The notes under the pieces: generated by a model
The model's database searches: none
What the model was told of the DNA's origin: nothing
Seen by the model: only the letters and a program-made list of their open reading frames with translations
In this document: positions 1 to 7,969 of the stretch, piece by piece
Numbering within the stretch: position 1 is the stretch's first letter
Layout of the letters: each line of letters starts with the position of its first letter
Origin: Antiquaquibacter metalliresistens
Lineage (GTDB): Bacteria; Actinomycetota; Actinomycetes; Actinomycetales; Microbacteriaceae
Length of the DNA: 64,000 nucleotides
NCBI RefSeq assembly: GCF_029211225.1
Contig: NZ_JARGEM010000003.1
Location: 62,001 to 126,000 of the forward strand
Direction: 5' to 3'
Position numbers and translations under genes: made by a program

Positions 1-740
1 TGGGGCGCCACGAGGATGCCGCGCGCTACAGCGCACGCGCCGACGAGGTGAGGGCGGCCTATGCCGCGGCCTTCGTCGACGCCCGGGGACGCATCGAGGG
101 CGACACGCAGACCGTGTACGCCCAGGCGATCGGCTACGACGTGCTGCGGGGCGACCTCAGAGCACGGGCCGTGGCGCGGTTGGCCGAAAAGGTGCGGGAA
201 CTGGGCCACGTGACCACGGGCATCCATGGTGTCGAGCACATCATCCCCGCCCTCGCACGCAACGGCCATGCCGACCTCGCCGCCGGGTTGCTGCTGCGCG
301 AGGAGATGCCGAGTTGGAAGCACATGGTGGCGATGGGGGCCACCACCGTCTGGGAGAAGTGGGACGGCATCGCCGCGGACGGCACGATGTCGACGGCCGA
401 GATGAACTCCTTCAATCACTGCGCGCTCGGCGCGGTCGGGGAGTTCCTGTTCGAGTCGGTTGCCGGTCTCGACGCGCGCGAGGCCGTCCGCGACGGCGTG
501 CTCACCGTCGCACCCCTGTACCTCGACGGGCTCGACTGGGCTCGCGCGCGCCACGAGAGCGCAGCGGGACCGGTGGAGTCGTCGTGGCAGCGCGATGGCG
601 GCGCCGTCGCGCACGAGATCGCGGTGCCCCCCTCGATGGTGGCTCGATATGCGGCCCCCGTTGGGTACCGCCTGTCGGGCGGCGGCGTCGCGGCGGAGTT
701 CGCAGGCGGTCGACACATCGTGAGGCTCGAGCCGGTATAG
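1..740 (+). CDS. alpha-L-rhamnosidase (GH78), C-terminal part, cut by window start
   Basis: The reading frame is open to the window edge, so this is the last ~246 residues of a larger protein. It carries the last blocks of the GH78 (alpha/alpha)6 barrel: a GIHGVEH block, PSWKHMVAMGATTVWEKWDG (the family's PSW..M...GATT.WE.W), and SFNHCALGAVGEFLF. A short beta-rich tail follows, with the SSW signature of the GH78 C-terminal domain. The family hydrolyses terminal alpha-L-rhamnose from glycosides and polysaccharides. A GTG at 48 is only an internal codon, because the residues before it continue the family alignment. Cytoplasmic or exported location cannot be judged without the N-terminus. Confidence 0.85.
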   Translation, partial: GRHEDAARYSARADEVRAAYAAAFVDARGRIEGDTQTVYAQAIGYDVLRGDLRARAVARLAEKVRELGHVTTGIHGVEHIIPALARNGHADLAAGLLLREEMPSWKHMVAMGATTVWEKWDGIAADGTMSTAEMNSFNHCALGAVGEFLFESVAGLDAREAVRDGVLTVAPLYLDGLDWARARHESAAGPVESSWQRDGGAVAHEIAVPPSMVARYAAPVGYRLSGGGVAAEFAGGRHIVRLEPV

Positions 741-751
741 CCTCGTCTGCG

Positions 752-1225
752 ATGACTCGACTCACCATCCCCATGCCCCTGCGTTGGGGCGACCAGGACG
801 CCTACGGACACGTGAACAACGCCACGATGTTCCGACTGCTCGAAGAGGCGCGTATCCGCGCGTTCATCCTCGACGAGGGCGGCTCCGGGCAGTCGCCGAT
901 CGCGGCCCTGCCGGCGAGTCCGAGCGCGCAGATCTGGACCCTCATCGGCGGGCAGCAGATCGAGTACCTGCGTCCCGTGCCGTACCTGCGCGATCCGCTT
1001 CGCATCGAGCTGTGGCTCGGGCACCTCGGGGGCGCCAGCATCGACATCTGCTACGAGGTGAAGTCCCCGGCCGGGGTGCAGCCCGAGGTCACCTATGCGC
1101 GCGCGCTCACGACGCTCGTGCTCGTCGACGCGGACACGGGCCTGCCGCGACGCCTCGACAGCGAGTTGCGCGCGCTCTGGGAGCCATACCTGGAGGCGCC
1201 GATCGCCTTCCGCAAGCGGGGGTAG
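752..1225 (+). CDS. hotdog-fold acyl-CoA thioesterase (4HBT-like)
   Basis: 157 residues, the usual length for a single hotdog domain. Near the N-terminus it has WGDQDAYGHVNNATMFRLLE, the 4-hydroxybenzoyl-CoA thioesterase signature in which the first Asp is the catalytic residue and HVNN caps the helix. It probably hydrolyses an acyl-CoA or aromatic-CoA thioester in the cytoplasm; the substrate cannot be read. The ATG lies 8 nt after TAGCCT (738-743), so translation may be leaderless or nearly so. It converges with the TesB gene downstream, giving two thioesterases of different architecture tail to tail. Confidence 0.85.
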   Translation: MTRLTIPMPLRWGDQDAYGHVNNATMFRLLEEARIRAFILDEGGSGQSPIAALPASPSAQIWTLIGGQQIEYLRPVPYLRDPLRIELWLGHLGGASIDICYEVKSPAGVQPEVTYARALTTLVLVDADTGLPRRLDSELRALWEPYLEAPIAFRKRG

Positions 1226-1234
1226 CCGCGGCGC

Positions 1235-2104
1235 CTAGAAGCCGGGCACCCGCACGGTGATCTCCTGTGCGACGCTCGCGATCAGCACGCCGTCGCGCGT
1301 ATAGATGCGGCCCTGGCCGAGACCGCGGCCGCCGACAGCGGTGGGCGACTCCTGCACATAGAGCAGCCAGTCATCCACTCGTCCGGGGCGGTGCAGCCAC
1401 ATCGCGTGGTCGAGGCTCGCGACCTTGAGCCCGGGCGTGGCCCACGGCACCCCGTGCCGCCGCAGCACCGACTCTTGGATGCTGAAGTCGCTTGCATAGA
1501 CGAGGGCGGCCTGGTGCAGGTTGCGGTCGTCCGGCATGGGGCCGACCGTCTTCATCCACACCGCCTGGGTTTCGGTGCGCTCGCCCTCCACCGTCAGGTA
1601 GATCGGGGATGGCACGTGCCGCACGTCGAACGAACGCTCCATCGCCCACGCCCGAGCCACCGGGTGCTCGACACCGGCGAGAGCGTCGGCGGTGCTCGGC
1701 AGGGTCTCGGGGTCGGGCACGTCGCGCGGCATCTCGACCTGGTGGTCGAGACCGGGGTCGTCGTCTTGGAACGAGGCGATCATCGAGAGGATCGGCAGGC
1801 CGGCCTGGTAGGCCTGCGTGCGACGGGTGGAGAACGAGCGGCCGTCATGGATGCGGTCCACGGAGAACGTGATCGGCAGTTCGAGGTCGCCGGGTCGCAG
1901 GAAGTAGCCGTGCATGGAGTGCGCGTGCCGTTCGGGGCTGATGGTGCGCTGCGCGGCGACGAGTGCCTGCGCCATCACCTGACCGCCGAAGACGCGGCCG
2001 CTGGGCATCGGCTGACTGTGACCGGTGAAGATGTCCTCGCGCGTGCGGGCGCCGGTGTCGGTGAGGTTGAGGGATGCCAGCATCTCGGACAAGGGGTCGG
2101 CCAT
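1235..2104 (-). CDS. tesB: acyl-CoA thioesterase II
   Basis: 289 residues with the double-hotdog architecture of TesB. The first hotdog has FGGQVMAQAL and HSMHGYFLRPGD. The second has SLDHAMWLHRP, ESPTA and SVAQE, which supply a D232 / T256 / Q280 set spaced like the E. coli D204 / T228 / Q278 catalytic residues. It cleaves medium- and long-chain acyl-CoA to free fatty acid and CoA. I chose the ATG at 2104 because the family begins just before the first hotdog; an upstream in-frame ATG at 2176 would run into the divergent gene at 2126. Confidence 0.93.
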   Translation of the reverse strand: MADPLSEMLASLNLTDTGARTREDIFTGHSQPMPSGRVFGGQVMAQALVAAQRTISPERHAHSMHGYFLRPGDLELPITFSVDRIHDGRSFSTRRTQAYQAGLPILSMIASFQDDDPGLDHQVEMPRDVPDPETLPSTADALAGVEHPVARAWAMERSFDVRHVPSPIYLTVEGERTETQAVWMKTVGPMPDDRNLHQAALVYASDFSIQESVLRRHGVPWATPGLKVASLDHAMWLHRPGRVDDWLLYVQESPTAVGGRGLGQGRIYTRDGVLIASVAQEITVRVPGF

Positions 2105-2125
2105 GCCCTGTAGTTTAGGAGACCT

Positions 2126-2806
2126 ATGAGCCGCACCTTCACTCTCGTCGACTCCCTCGCGCTCGGGGATCTGCACGTGTTCCTCGGGCGCGCGATGCGC
2201 GTCGAAGACGGGTCGGTGCGCCTGATCGCCGGTTCCGGCGTGCTCGCCGTCTACGTGCCGGTGCTGCTGCCGGCGGGACTGCTCGACGAGTCCCCGACCG
2301 TGCTCGGGCTGCGCACCTTCGCGCTGACGAGCCCAGAGGACTTCGACGCCGTAGTGCCGGTGCGGTCACTGCTGGCGCGCGTGGAGGGGTTGCTCGAGGC
2401 ATCCACGGCGGATGTCGGCGAACCGGTGGTCGTGCGCCTGCCCATGGAGGTCAACACCGTCACCTGGACCTCGATCTCACCGCCGCGTGGCGGCTGGCAC
2501 CCGCTGCCGACGATCGAGTGGAACGTGCTCGACGCGGCCGCGAAGGCGGGCATCGACGAGGTCGCTTCGGCCGTGCCGGATGGCGCGGGGGAGCAGATCG
2601 TGCATCGCGTGCGCACGGAGGTGTGGGGCCGACCGATCGACGGGATGCCGCACGTGCCGGCCGGCGCCGCCTTCGCCGCCCTGAGCCTCGGCTTTCTGCA
2701 CGAGGGCGACACGGTGTCGATCTACGAGTCCGGGCCGTGGACCCGCGTCACCACCAAGCGCGGCCACGTGCTCATCAAGCGCCGCAACTGGACGATCGCG
2801 CGCTGA
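2126..2806 (+). CDS. conserved hypothetical protein
   Basis: 226 residues, soluble, with no signal peptide or membrane segment and no motif I can name. The sequence alternates beta-strand-like valine/leucine stretches with acidic turns. It ends in a basic tail (KRGHVLIKRRNWTIAR) that could touch nucleic acid or a partner. The ATG has AGGAG close upstream, and a TAGTTT box 9 nt before it could serve as the -10. It is divergent from tesB with a 21-bp gap, so the two promoters overlap. Codon use is normal for the window. Function unknown. Confidence 0.8.
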   Translation: MSRTFTLVDSLALGDLHVFLGRAMRVEDGSVRLIAGSGVLAVYVPVLLPAGLLDESPTVLGLRTFALTSPEDFDAVVPVRSLLARVEGLLEASTADVGEPVVVRLPMEVNTVTWTSISPPRGGWHPLPTIEWNVLDAAAKAGIDEVASAVPDGAGEQIVHRVRTEVWGRPIDGMPHVPAGAAFAALSLGFLHEGDTVSIYESGPWTRVTTKRGHVLIKRRNWTIAR

Positions 2807-2860
2807 TCGCTGCCCTGTTGTCTGTCGGCCCGCGCTGCGTATCTCCGGTCGGCGCATGCC

Positions 2861-2940
2861 CGCACGGATTCGGGATATCCCGCACAGACTCCTGACATCC
2901 TGCACAGACTCGGGACATCCCGCACAGACTCGGGAGTTCA
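2861..2940. repeat. four 20-bp tandem repeats
   Basis: Four consecutive 20-nt units start at 2861, 2881, 2901 and 2921. Units 2 to 4 begin CGCACAGACT or TGCACAGACT; unit 1 begins CGCACGGATT. Three of the four end GACATCC or GATATCC. The last unit diverges after CACAGACTCGGGA and runs into the left arm of the palindrome at 2925-2969. There are no spacers, so this is a mini-satellite rather than a CRISPR. Confidence 0.9.
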
Positions 2941-2969
2941 AGGACGATGTCCTTGAACTCCCGAGTCTG
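2925..2969. repeat. perfect 21-bp inverted repeat with 3-nt loop
   Basis: Left arm 2925-2945 (begins CAGACTCGGGAGTTC) and right arm 2949-2969 (ends GAACTCCCGAGTCTG) are exact reverse complements around GAT. There is no T-run, so it is not a classical intrinsic terminator, although it sits between two genes whose 3' ends face each other (2806 and 3120). The left arm is the continuation of the fourth 20-bp tandem unit. Confidence 0.92.
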
Positions 2970-3124
2970 CAGCACCCGGTCGCACCCGGCGCGGGCGGTC
3001 GCGGCGGTCGCGGGCGTGATCTCGCGTCGTGACCGCGTGGTCGCGGTGGTGTGGCTCTCCGAACAGACCTGGGTGAACCCGGAGGTGCCTACGACGTCGA
3101 CGGCCCGGCTGGTGGCCGTCTAGT
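2948..3124 (+). CDS. possible small protein or 3' gene remnant (58 aa)
   Basis: An open frame from an ATG at 2948 to a TAG at about 3122. The third codon positions are almost all G or C, as in real genes here. The first codons lie inside the right arm of the palindrome, so the original 5' end may have been replaced by the repeat. The translated C-terminus (EVPTTSTARLVAV) looks protein-like but I do not recognise it. The stop overlaps the stop of the gene at 3120. There is no ribosome site. It is most likely the remaining tail of a longer gene. The rest of 2807-3119 holds only the repeats. Confidence 0.3.
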
Positions 3125-3737
3125 AGTAGCGACCGGACAAGCCCACGGCCTCGAACACCGCGGAGAAGACCTGCACCATCATGATCGTGGCGACCACGAA
3201 CGAGAGCACGATCGAGCCGATCGCGGCCCACAGCGTCGCGGTGCCGCCCGTGCCGGTGCGGCGCTTGACGACGACGGAGCGGCCGATCACGTAGACGATC
3301 GAAGAGAGGAATGTGAAGGCCCAGTGGAACGGGCGCGGCACGCCAACCTTCTCGAGCTCGCGATAGTCGCGGTAGGAGAAGAACACGCTGAGGCCGTAGG
3401 TGATCCAACCGAGCATGACCGTGGCGAGATACCAGGGGGAGAAGAACAGGCCGAGCGTCATCGTGTAGGAGCTCGTCGGGTCCGCGAGTTGGGAGCCGAT
3501 CAGCCCGCGCCAGTCGATGAAAAGCAGCGGCAGCATGGGCAGCAGCGGCAGCACGATGACGAGCCAGATCCACACGGTGTTCGTCTGCGCGCCTTCGGGG
3601 GCTTTCAGCGGTTCCGTCGCGCCGTAGGCGGCTTGGCGGTGCTCGGTCCAGGTGTTGCCATCCCACCAGCGCAGGCCGGCGCCCGCCGGGTCCTGATACC
3701 AGCCGGGGGCCGCGGTCGGGGTCGTCGGTTCGCTCAT
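3120..3737 (-). CDS. DUF2510 membrane protein
   Basis: 205 residues. The N-terminus has GWYQDPAGAGLRWWDGNTWT, the DUF2510 signature common in actinobacterial membrane and secreted proteins. After a short linker there are four or so hydrophobic segments (about residues 55-75, 95-125 and 135-200), so the DUF2510 part probably sits on one side of the membrane as a small binding module. Function is unknown. It lies 23 bp from the end of the FAD dehydrogenase gene on the same strand and may be read through from it. Confidence 0.85.
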   Translation of the reverse strand: MSEPTTPTAAPGWYQDPAGAGLRWWDGNTWTEHRQAAYGATEPLKAPEGAQTNTVWIWLVIVLPLLPMLPLLFIDWRGLIGSQLADPTSSYTMTLGLFFSPWYLATVMLGWITYGLSVFFSYRDYRELEKVGVPRPFHWAFTFLSSIVYVIGRSVVVKRRTGTGGTATLWAAIGSIVLSFVVATIMMVQVFSAVFEAVGLSGRYY

Positions 3738-3760
3738 GCCGCGATCCTACCGAGCGAAGC

Positions 3761-5416
3761 TCAGGACTGCGCCGCCGCCGCGCGCCCAGCGGCCCGTCCG
3801 CTGAACAGGCACCCACCGAGGAACGTGCCCTCGAGCGCGCGGTAGCCGTGCATGCCGCCGCCGCCGAAACCGCTCGCCTCACCCGCCGCGTACAGGCCGG
3901 GGATCGGCTTGCCCGCCGCGTCGAGCGCGCGCGCCTGAAGGTCGGTCTGGATGCCGCCGAGGGTCTTGCGGGTCAGCACGTGCAGGCGCACGGCGATGAG
4001 CGGTCCCGCCTTCGGATCCAGCAGCCGGTGCGGCTTGGCCACCCGGATGAGCTTGTCGCCGCGGTAGTGGCGCGCCTGCCGGATGGCGTTGATCTGGGCA
4101 TCCTTGGCGAAGTCGTTGGTGAGCTGGCCGTCGCGCGCCGCGACCTCGTGGCGCACCCGCTCGGCGTCGATCGGCACCTCGGGCGTCAGCGACTGCATCC
4201 CCGCGATGAGTTCATCGAGGGTGTCGGCGACGACGAAGTCGGCCCCGTCGGACTTGAACTTCTCGACCGGGCCCGTCGCACCCTTGCCGAGGCGCTGCTT
4301 GAGCAGTTCGCGCACGCTCTTGCCCGTGAGATCCGGGTTCTGCTCGCTGCCGGAGAGGGCGAACTCCTTCTCGATGATCGCCTGGGTGAGCACGAACCAG
4401 GTGTGGTCGTGGCCGCTGTGCCGGATGTGCTGCATCGTCGCGACGGTGTCGAAGCCGGGGAACAGTGGCGGCGGCAGGCGGTGGCCCGTGGCATCCAGCC
4501 ACAGGCTCGACGGGCCGGGGAGGATGCGGATGCCGTGGTGCGGCCAGACCGGCGAGTGGTTCTCGACACCCTCCGTGTAGGCCCACATGCGGTCGAGGTT
4601 GATGAGTTCGGCGCCGGCCTTCTCGGTGATGCGCAGCATGCGGCCGTCGGTGCTCGCAGGCACCCCGCTGAGCATGCGCTTCGGTGCAGTGCCCCAGCGC
4701 TCTGGCCACCACTCGCGCACGAGGTCGAAGTTGCCGCCGATGCCACCGGAGGTGACGATCGTCGCCCCCGCGCGCACCTCGAAGTAGCCAACGGCGTCGC
4801 GGTTGCTGGCGGCGCCGCGCTCGGCGGCATCCTGGGCGAGCACCGTGCCGCGGGCGCCGACGACCGCCCCGCCCTCGACGATGAGCTCGTCCACGCGGTG
4901 GCGGAACAGGAAGGTCACGAGCCCGCGCTCGACGCCCTCGCGCACCGCGGCCTCGAAGGGAGCGACGATGCCGGGGCCGGTGCCCCACGTGATGTGGAAG
5001 CGCGGCACCGAGTTGCCGTGGCCGGTCGCGAGCGACCCGCCGCGTTCGGCCCAGCCGACCACGGGGAAGAAGCCGACGCCGCGCTCGCGCAGCCAGGCGC
5101 GCTTCTCGCCGGCGGCGAAGTCGAGGTAGGCCTGCGCCCAACGCCTGGGCCAGGCATCCTCGTCGCGGTCGAAGGCGGCGCTGCCGAACCAGTCCTCGCG
5201 GGCCAGCTCGAAGGAGTCTTTGATGCCCATGCGGCGCTGCTCGGGGGAGTCGATGAAGAACAGCCCTCCGAACGACCACCACGCCTGACCGCCGAGGCTC
5301 GCCTCCGGCTCCTGGTCGATCACCGTCACGTGCTTGCCCGCCGCGACGAGTTCGGCGGCGGCGACGAGACCGGAGAGTCCCGCCCCGATCACGATGGCGT
5401 CAGTGCTGGTGGGCAC
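3761..5416 (-). CDS. FAD-binding dehydrogenase (FAD_binding_2 / KstD-like flavoprotein)
   Basis: 551 residues. The N-terminal dinucleotide fold is IVIGAGLSGLVAAAELVAAG followed by VIDQEPE, the acidic residue that binds the FAD ribose. The C-terminus has LYAAGEASGFGGGGMHGYRA and LEGTFLGGCLFSGRAAG, the second FAD contact of the fumarate-reductase / 3-ketosteroid-dehydrogenase superfamily. Length and blocks fit the uncharacterised actinobacterial FAD-binding dehydrogenase group. Substrate unknown; a flavin-linked alkene or ketone redox reaction in the cytoplasm is the likely class. The GTG start has GAAGGAGA at a good distance. Confidence 0.9.
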   Translation of the reverse strand: MPTSTDAIVIGAGLSGLVAAAELVAAGKHVTVIDQEPEASLGGQAWWSFGGLFFIDSPEQRRMGIKDSFELAREDWFGSAAFDRDEDAWPRRWAQAYLDFAAGEKRAWLRERGVGFFPVVGWAERGGSLATGHGNSVPRFHITWGTGPGIVAPFEAAVREGVERGLVTFLFRHRVDELIVEGGAVVGARGTVLAQDAAERGAASNRDAVGYFEVRAGATIVTSGGIGGNFDLVREWWPERWGTAPKRMLSGVPASTDGRMLRITEKAGAELINLDRMWAYTEGVENHSPVWPHHGIRILPGPSSLWLDATGHRLPPPLFPGFDTVATMQHIRHSGHDHTWFVLTQAIIEKEFALSGSEQNPDLTGKSVRELLKQRLGKGATGPVEKFKSDGADFVVADTLDELIAGMQSLTPEVPIDAERVRHEVAARDGQLTNDFAKDAQINAIRQARHYRGDKLIRVAKPHRLLDPKAGPLIAVRLHVLTRKTLGGIQTDLQARALDAAGKPIPGLYAAGEASGFGGGGMHGYRALEGTFLGGCLFSGRAAGRAAAAQS

Positions 5417-5443
5417 GCTCGTTCTCCTTCGAACAGTCTGGGA

Positions 5444-6154
5444 TCAGCGACCGATGAGTTGGCCGAGCACGGTGCCGTCCTCGGCCTGCAGCGTCATGAC
5501 ACCCGCCGCCACGCGACCGAGCACGGCCTTGCTCAGCCACTGGTCGACACCCTCGCACGCCATGCGCGTGATGGCGCCGGGTTCGAAGATCGTCGCGTCG
5601 TCATCGGCCGTCGACCAGGTGCCGCTGAACGTGTTGCAGCCGTCGTTGCCCGTGTAGGTGCGGTCGACGCTGATCGACAGGAACGGGGCATCCGGCGTCA
5701 TCGATTCGACCCAGTAGCCGACCGGGTAGCCCTGCGGGCCGATCAGCGGGTCGGTGGTGCGCACCAGCTCGGTGGTCGTCGAGTCGTGCGAACTGTGGAT
5801 GACGAGCGTGTCGCCGTCGACCTCGACGCGGTCGGCCATCGTCACCGCGAGGGGCAGCTGGGCCCCCTCGCAGTACATGAGCGTCTGCGGACCCGACGTC
5901 GTGGTGATCGCGCCGCCGTCGCCGAGCTCCCACGTGCCCTGCACCCGGTTGCAGCCGTCGGAAGCGGTCCACGTGTTGTCTTGCACGAAGGCGATGAAGG
6001 GCTGCTCGGGGGAGTCGAAGGTCTCGTCGAGGGTCCAGGTGCCGACCAATTCACCGGGGTGCGGAGTGGGAGCCGGCGACGGCGCCGAGCAACCGGCGAC
6101 CAGCAGCGCCGTGCCAAGGGTCGCGACGAGGCCGAGGACTCGCAACTTCGACAT
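5444..6154 (-). CDS. META-domain lipoprotein
   Basis: 236 residues. The signal peptide ends in a lipobox (LLVAGCSAP, Cys about 22), so it should be lipid-anchored on the outer face of the membrane. The mature part holds two META/HslJ-like domains, each with the hallmark DGCN...GTW (SDGCNRVQGTWEL and NDGCNTFSGTWST) and a later conserved Cys (LMYCEG and RMACEG). META domains occur in heat-shock and motility-associated envelope proteins of unclear biochemical role. The ATG is preceded by AGGAGG. It lies 27 bp upstream of the FAD dehydrogenase on the same strand. Confidence 0.88.
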   Translation of the reverse strand: MSKLRVLGLVATLGTALLVAGCSAPSPAPTPHPGELVGTWTLDETFDSPEQPFIAFVQDNTWTASDGCNRVQGTWELGDGGAITTTSGPQTLMYCEGAQLPLAVTMADRVEVDGDTLVIHSSHDSTTTELVRTTDPLIGPQGYPVGYWVESMTPDAPFLSISVDRTYTGNDGCNTFSGTWSTADDDATIFEPGAITRMACEGVDQWLSKAVLGRVAAGVMTLQAEDGTVLGQLIGR

Positions 6155-6178
6155 GGTGTGCCTCCTGGATCGACGCGG

Positions 6179-6592
6179 TCAGTCTAGCGACGCGGCAATC
6201 GCGGTTGGGAGCCCGGTTCGCGGTCGCTGCGACGGGGTGAGGATCTCGTCGGCGTTCGCGGCGATCCAGTCCATGAGCGGCAGCAGGCGCTCCGCCAGTT
6301 CGCGGCCGCGGTCGGTGAGGCTGTAGTCGACCCGCGGCGGGATGGTCGCGTGGGCGTCCCGATGCACGAAGCCGTCGGTCTCGAGCACGCGCAGGGTCTG
6401 CGCGAGCATCTTCTCGCTGATGCCCTCGACCACGCGCCGCAGCTCGCCCCAGCGCAGCGTGCGCTGGGAGAGCGCGATGATCACGAGCACACCCCATTTG
6501 CTCGTCACGTGATCGAGCACGGTGCGGCTCGGGCACATCGCCGGCAGGATTCCGTCGGTGAACCCGTGCAACCGATCATTTCTTTCCTGCAC
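6179..6592 (-). CDS. HxlR-family transcriptional regulator
   Basis: 137 residues with the HxlR winged helix: CPSRTVLDHVTSKWGVLVII at the N-terminus, LRWGELRRVVEGISEKMLAQ as the recognition region and LTDRGREL at the end of the wing. Cys20 in MCPSR is at the position of the redox-sensing Cys of YodB and HypR in this family. It is divergent from a QorB/NmrA-type reductase, the same pairing as ytfH with qorB in E. coli and qorR with qor2 in Corynebacterium. The likely role is a thiol- or quinone-sensing repressor of the neighbour and of itself. Confidence 0.92.
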   Translation of the reverse strand: MQERNDRLHGFTDGILPAMCPSRTVLDHVTSKWGVLVIIALSQRTLRWGELRRVVEGISEKMLAQTLRVLETDGFVHRDAHATIPPRVDYSLTDRGRELAERLLPLMDWIAANADEILTPSQRPRTGLPTAIAASLD

Positions 6593-6684
6593 GTCAGTAG
6601 CTTACCGAAAGGTGGGTACGGTGTTGCGGGAAGAGATGGCGGTTGGCGCCGGTTGCTCCCGAGGATCGAATCGAAAGGATCACC

Positions 6685-7542
6685 ATGACCATCGTCATCA
6701 CGGGCGCCACCGGCCACCTGGGCCGTCTCATCGTCGAAGCACTGCTGCGCGAGGGCACCCCCGCATCCGAGATCGTCGCCACCGGTCGCGACGTCGAGCA
6801 GCTCTCCGAGTTGCAGGCGAGGGGTGTACGCGTCGCGCGCGCCGACTATTCCGACCCCGAGTCGCTGCGCACCGCGTTCGCCGGTGCCGACACGCTCATG
6901 CTCGTCTCGGGCACGGAGTTCGGCAGGCGCGCCGAACAGCATGCCGCCGCTATCGACGCGGCGCGCGCCGCGGGCATCCAGCGCATCGTGTACACGAGCG
7001 CGCCGGGCGCCACCACGAGCGCGCTCGTGCTCGCCCCGGAGCACAAGGCCACGGAGGAGTACTTGGCCGCCTCCGGCATCCCGTTCACGATCCTGCGCAA
7101 CAACTGGTACACCGAGAACTACGTGCAGACCGCGCGTCAGGCCGCCGAGTCGGGGGTCATCGTCGCGAGCGTCGGCGACGGTCGCGTCGCGAGCGCTTCG
7201 CGCCGGGACTACGCGGATGCCGCAGCCGCCGTGCTGACCGGCACCGGCCACGACGGCCGCACCTACGAGCTCTCCGGCGACGTGGCCTGGGACTACACGC
7301 AGCTTGCCGCGACCCTCACCGAGCTGCTCGGGCGCCCCGTCGCGTACACGCCCGTCTCGTCCGAGGAGCACCTCGAGATCCTGCGGCAGGCCGGACTCGA
7401 CGAGGGCACCGCGGGCTTCGTCGTGGCCCTCGACGCGAACACGCGCGACGGCCTGCTCGCGAGCACCTCGGGTGAGCTGCGCGAGCTGATCGGGCGCCCG
7501 ACGACGCCGCTCAAGGAGGGACTGGCCGCCGCGCTCGCCTAG
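6685..7542 (+). CDS. NmrA-like / QorB-type NAD(P)H:quinone oxidoreductase
   Basis: 285 residues. It starts with a Rossmann fold VITGATGHLGRLIVEALL (GxxGxxG), followed by RDVEQLSEL, where NADP specificity is usually set. It later has YTSAPGATTSALVLAPEHKA and LRNNWYTENY, typical of QorB-like atypical SDR proteins. The expected reaction is reduction of quinones or nitrosylated adducts with NADPH. The ATG at 6685 has AAAGGA upstream. Divergence from the HxlR gene (92-bp gap) suggests direct repression relieved by electrophiles. It converges with glbO, with 4 bp between the stops. Confidence 0.88.
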   Translation: MTIVITGATGHLGRLIVEALLREGTPASEIVATGRDVEQLSELQARGVRVARADYSDPESLRTAFAGADTLMLVSGTEFGRRAEQHAAAIDAARAAGIQRIVYTSAPGATTSALVLAPEHKATEEYLAASGIPFTILRNNWYTENYVQTARQAAESGVIVASVGDGRVASASRRDYADAAAAVLTGTGHDGRTYELSGDVAWDYTQLAATLTELLGRPVAYTPVSSEEHLEILRQAGLDEGTAGFVVALDANTRDGLLASTSGELRELIGRPTTPLKEGLAAALA

Positions 7543-7546
7543 CGGT

Positions 7547-7969
7547 CTACTCCTCGAAGGTGTTGACCATGGCGTGGGCGGCGCGGTCGAGGTAGTCCCA
7601 CAGCATCGCCTCCTGCAGCGGCGCCAGCTCGAGGGTGTCGACGGCGGCGCGCATGTGCTTCAGCCAGCGGTCGCGAGCGTCGGGGTTGACCTTGAACGGC
7701 TGGTGTCGCATCCGCAACCGCGGGTGGCCGCGCTGCTCGCTGTAGGTGCCGGGCCCGCCCCAGTACTGCTCGAGAAAGCCGGTCAGGCGCTGGATCGCAC
7801 CCTCGAGGTCCTGCTCCGGATACATCGGCAGCAGCACCTCGTCGGTGCGGACGCCCTCGTAGAAGGCGCGGACGAGCTTCTCGAACGTGGGTCGGCCGCC
7901 GACCTGCTGCCAGAAGCTGCCGCCGACGGGCTCGCCGCCCTGGCCCATGCGCAGGGTGAGGTTGCTCAT
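7547..7969 (-). CDS. glbO: group II truncated haemoglobin (trHbO)
   Basis: 140 residues with the 2-on-2 globin fold. Tyr50 (PMYPEQDL), His89 (RMRHQPF) and Trp102 (RDRWLKHM) match Tyr CD1 36, proximal His F8 75 and Trp G8 88 of Mycobacterium tuberculosis GlbO with a constant +14 offset. These are the residues that define group II truncated globins. Expected role is binding of O2, NO or peroxide near the respiratory chain. Its ATG overlaps the stop of the MscS gene (ATGA), so it is translationally coupled to the channel gene. Confidence 0.95.
   Translation of the reverse strand: MSNLTLRMGQGGEPVGGSFWQQVGGRPTFEKLVRAFYEGVRTDEVLLPMYPEQDLEGAIQRLTGFLEQYWGGPGTYSEQRGHPRLRMRHQPFKVNPDARDRWLKHMRAAVDTLELAPLQEAMLWDYLDRAAHAMVNTFEE

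Noticed and set aside
2861-2940. CRISPR array
   Set aside because: Units are contiguous 20-mers without spacers and no cas gene is nearby.
3848-6187. Long + strand open frame across the FAD dehydrogenase and lipoprotein genes
   Set aside because: Antisense shadow of two well-supported genes; high GC removes stops. The protein has no family features.
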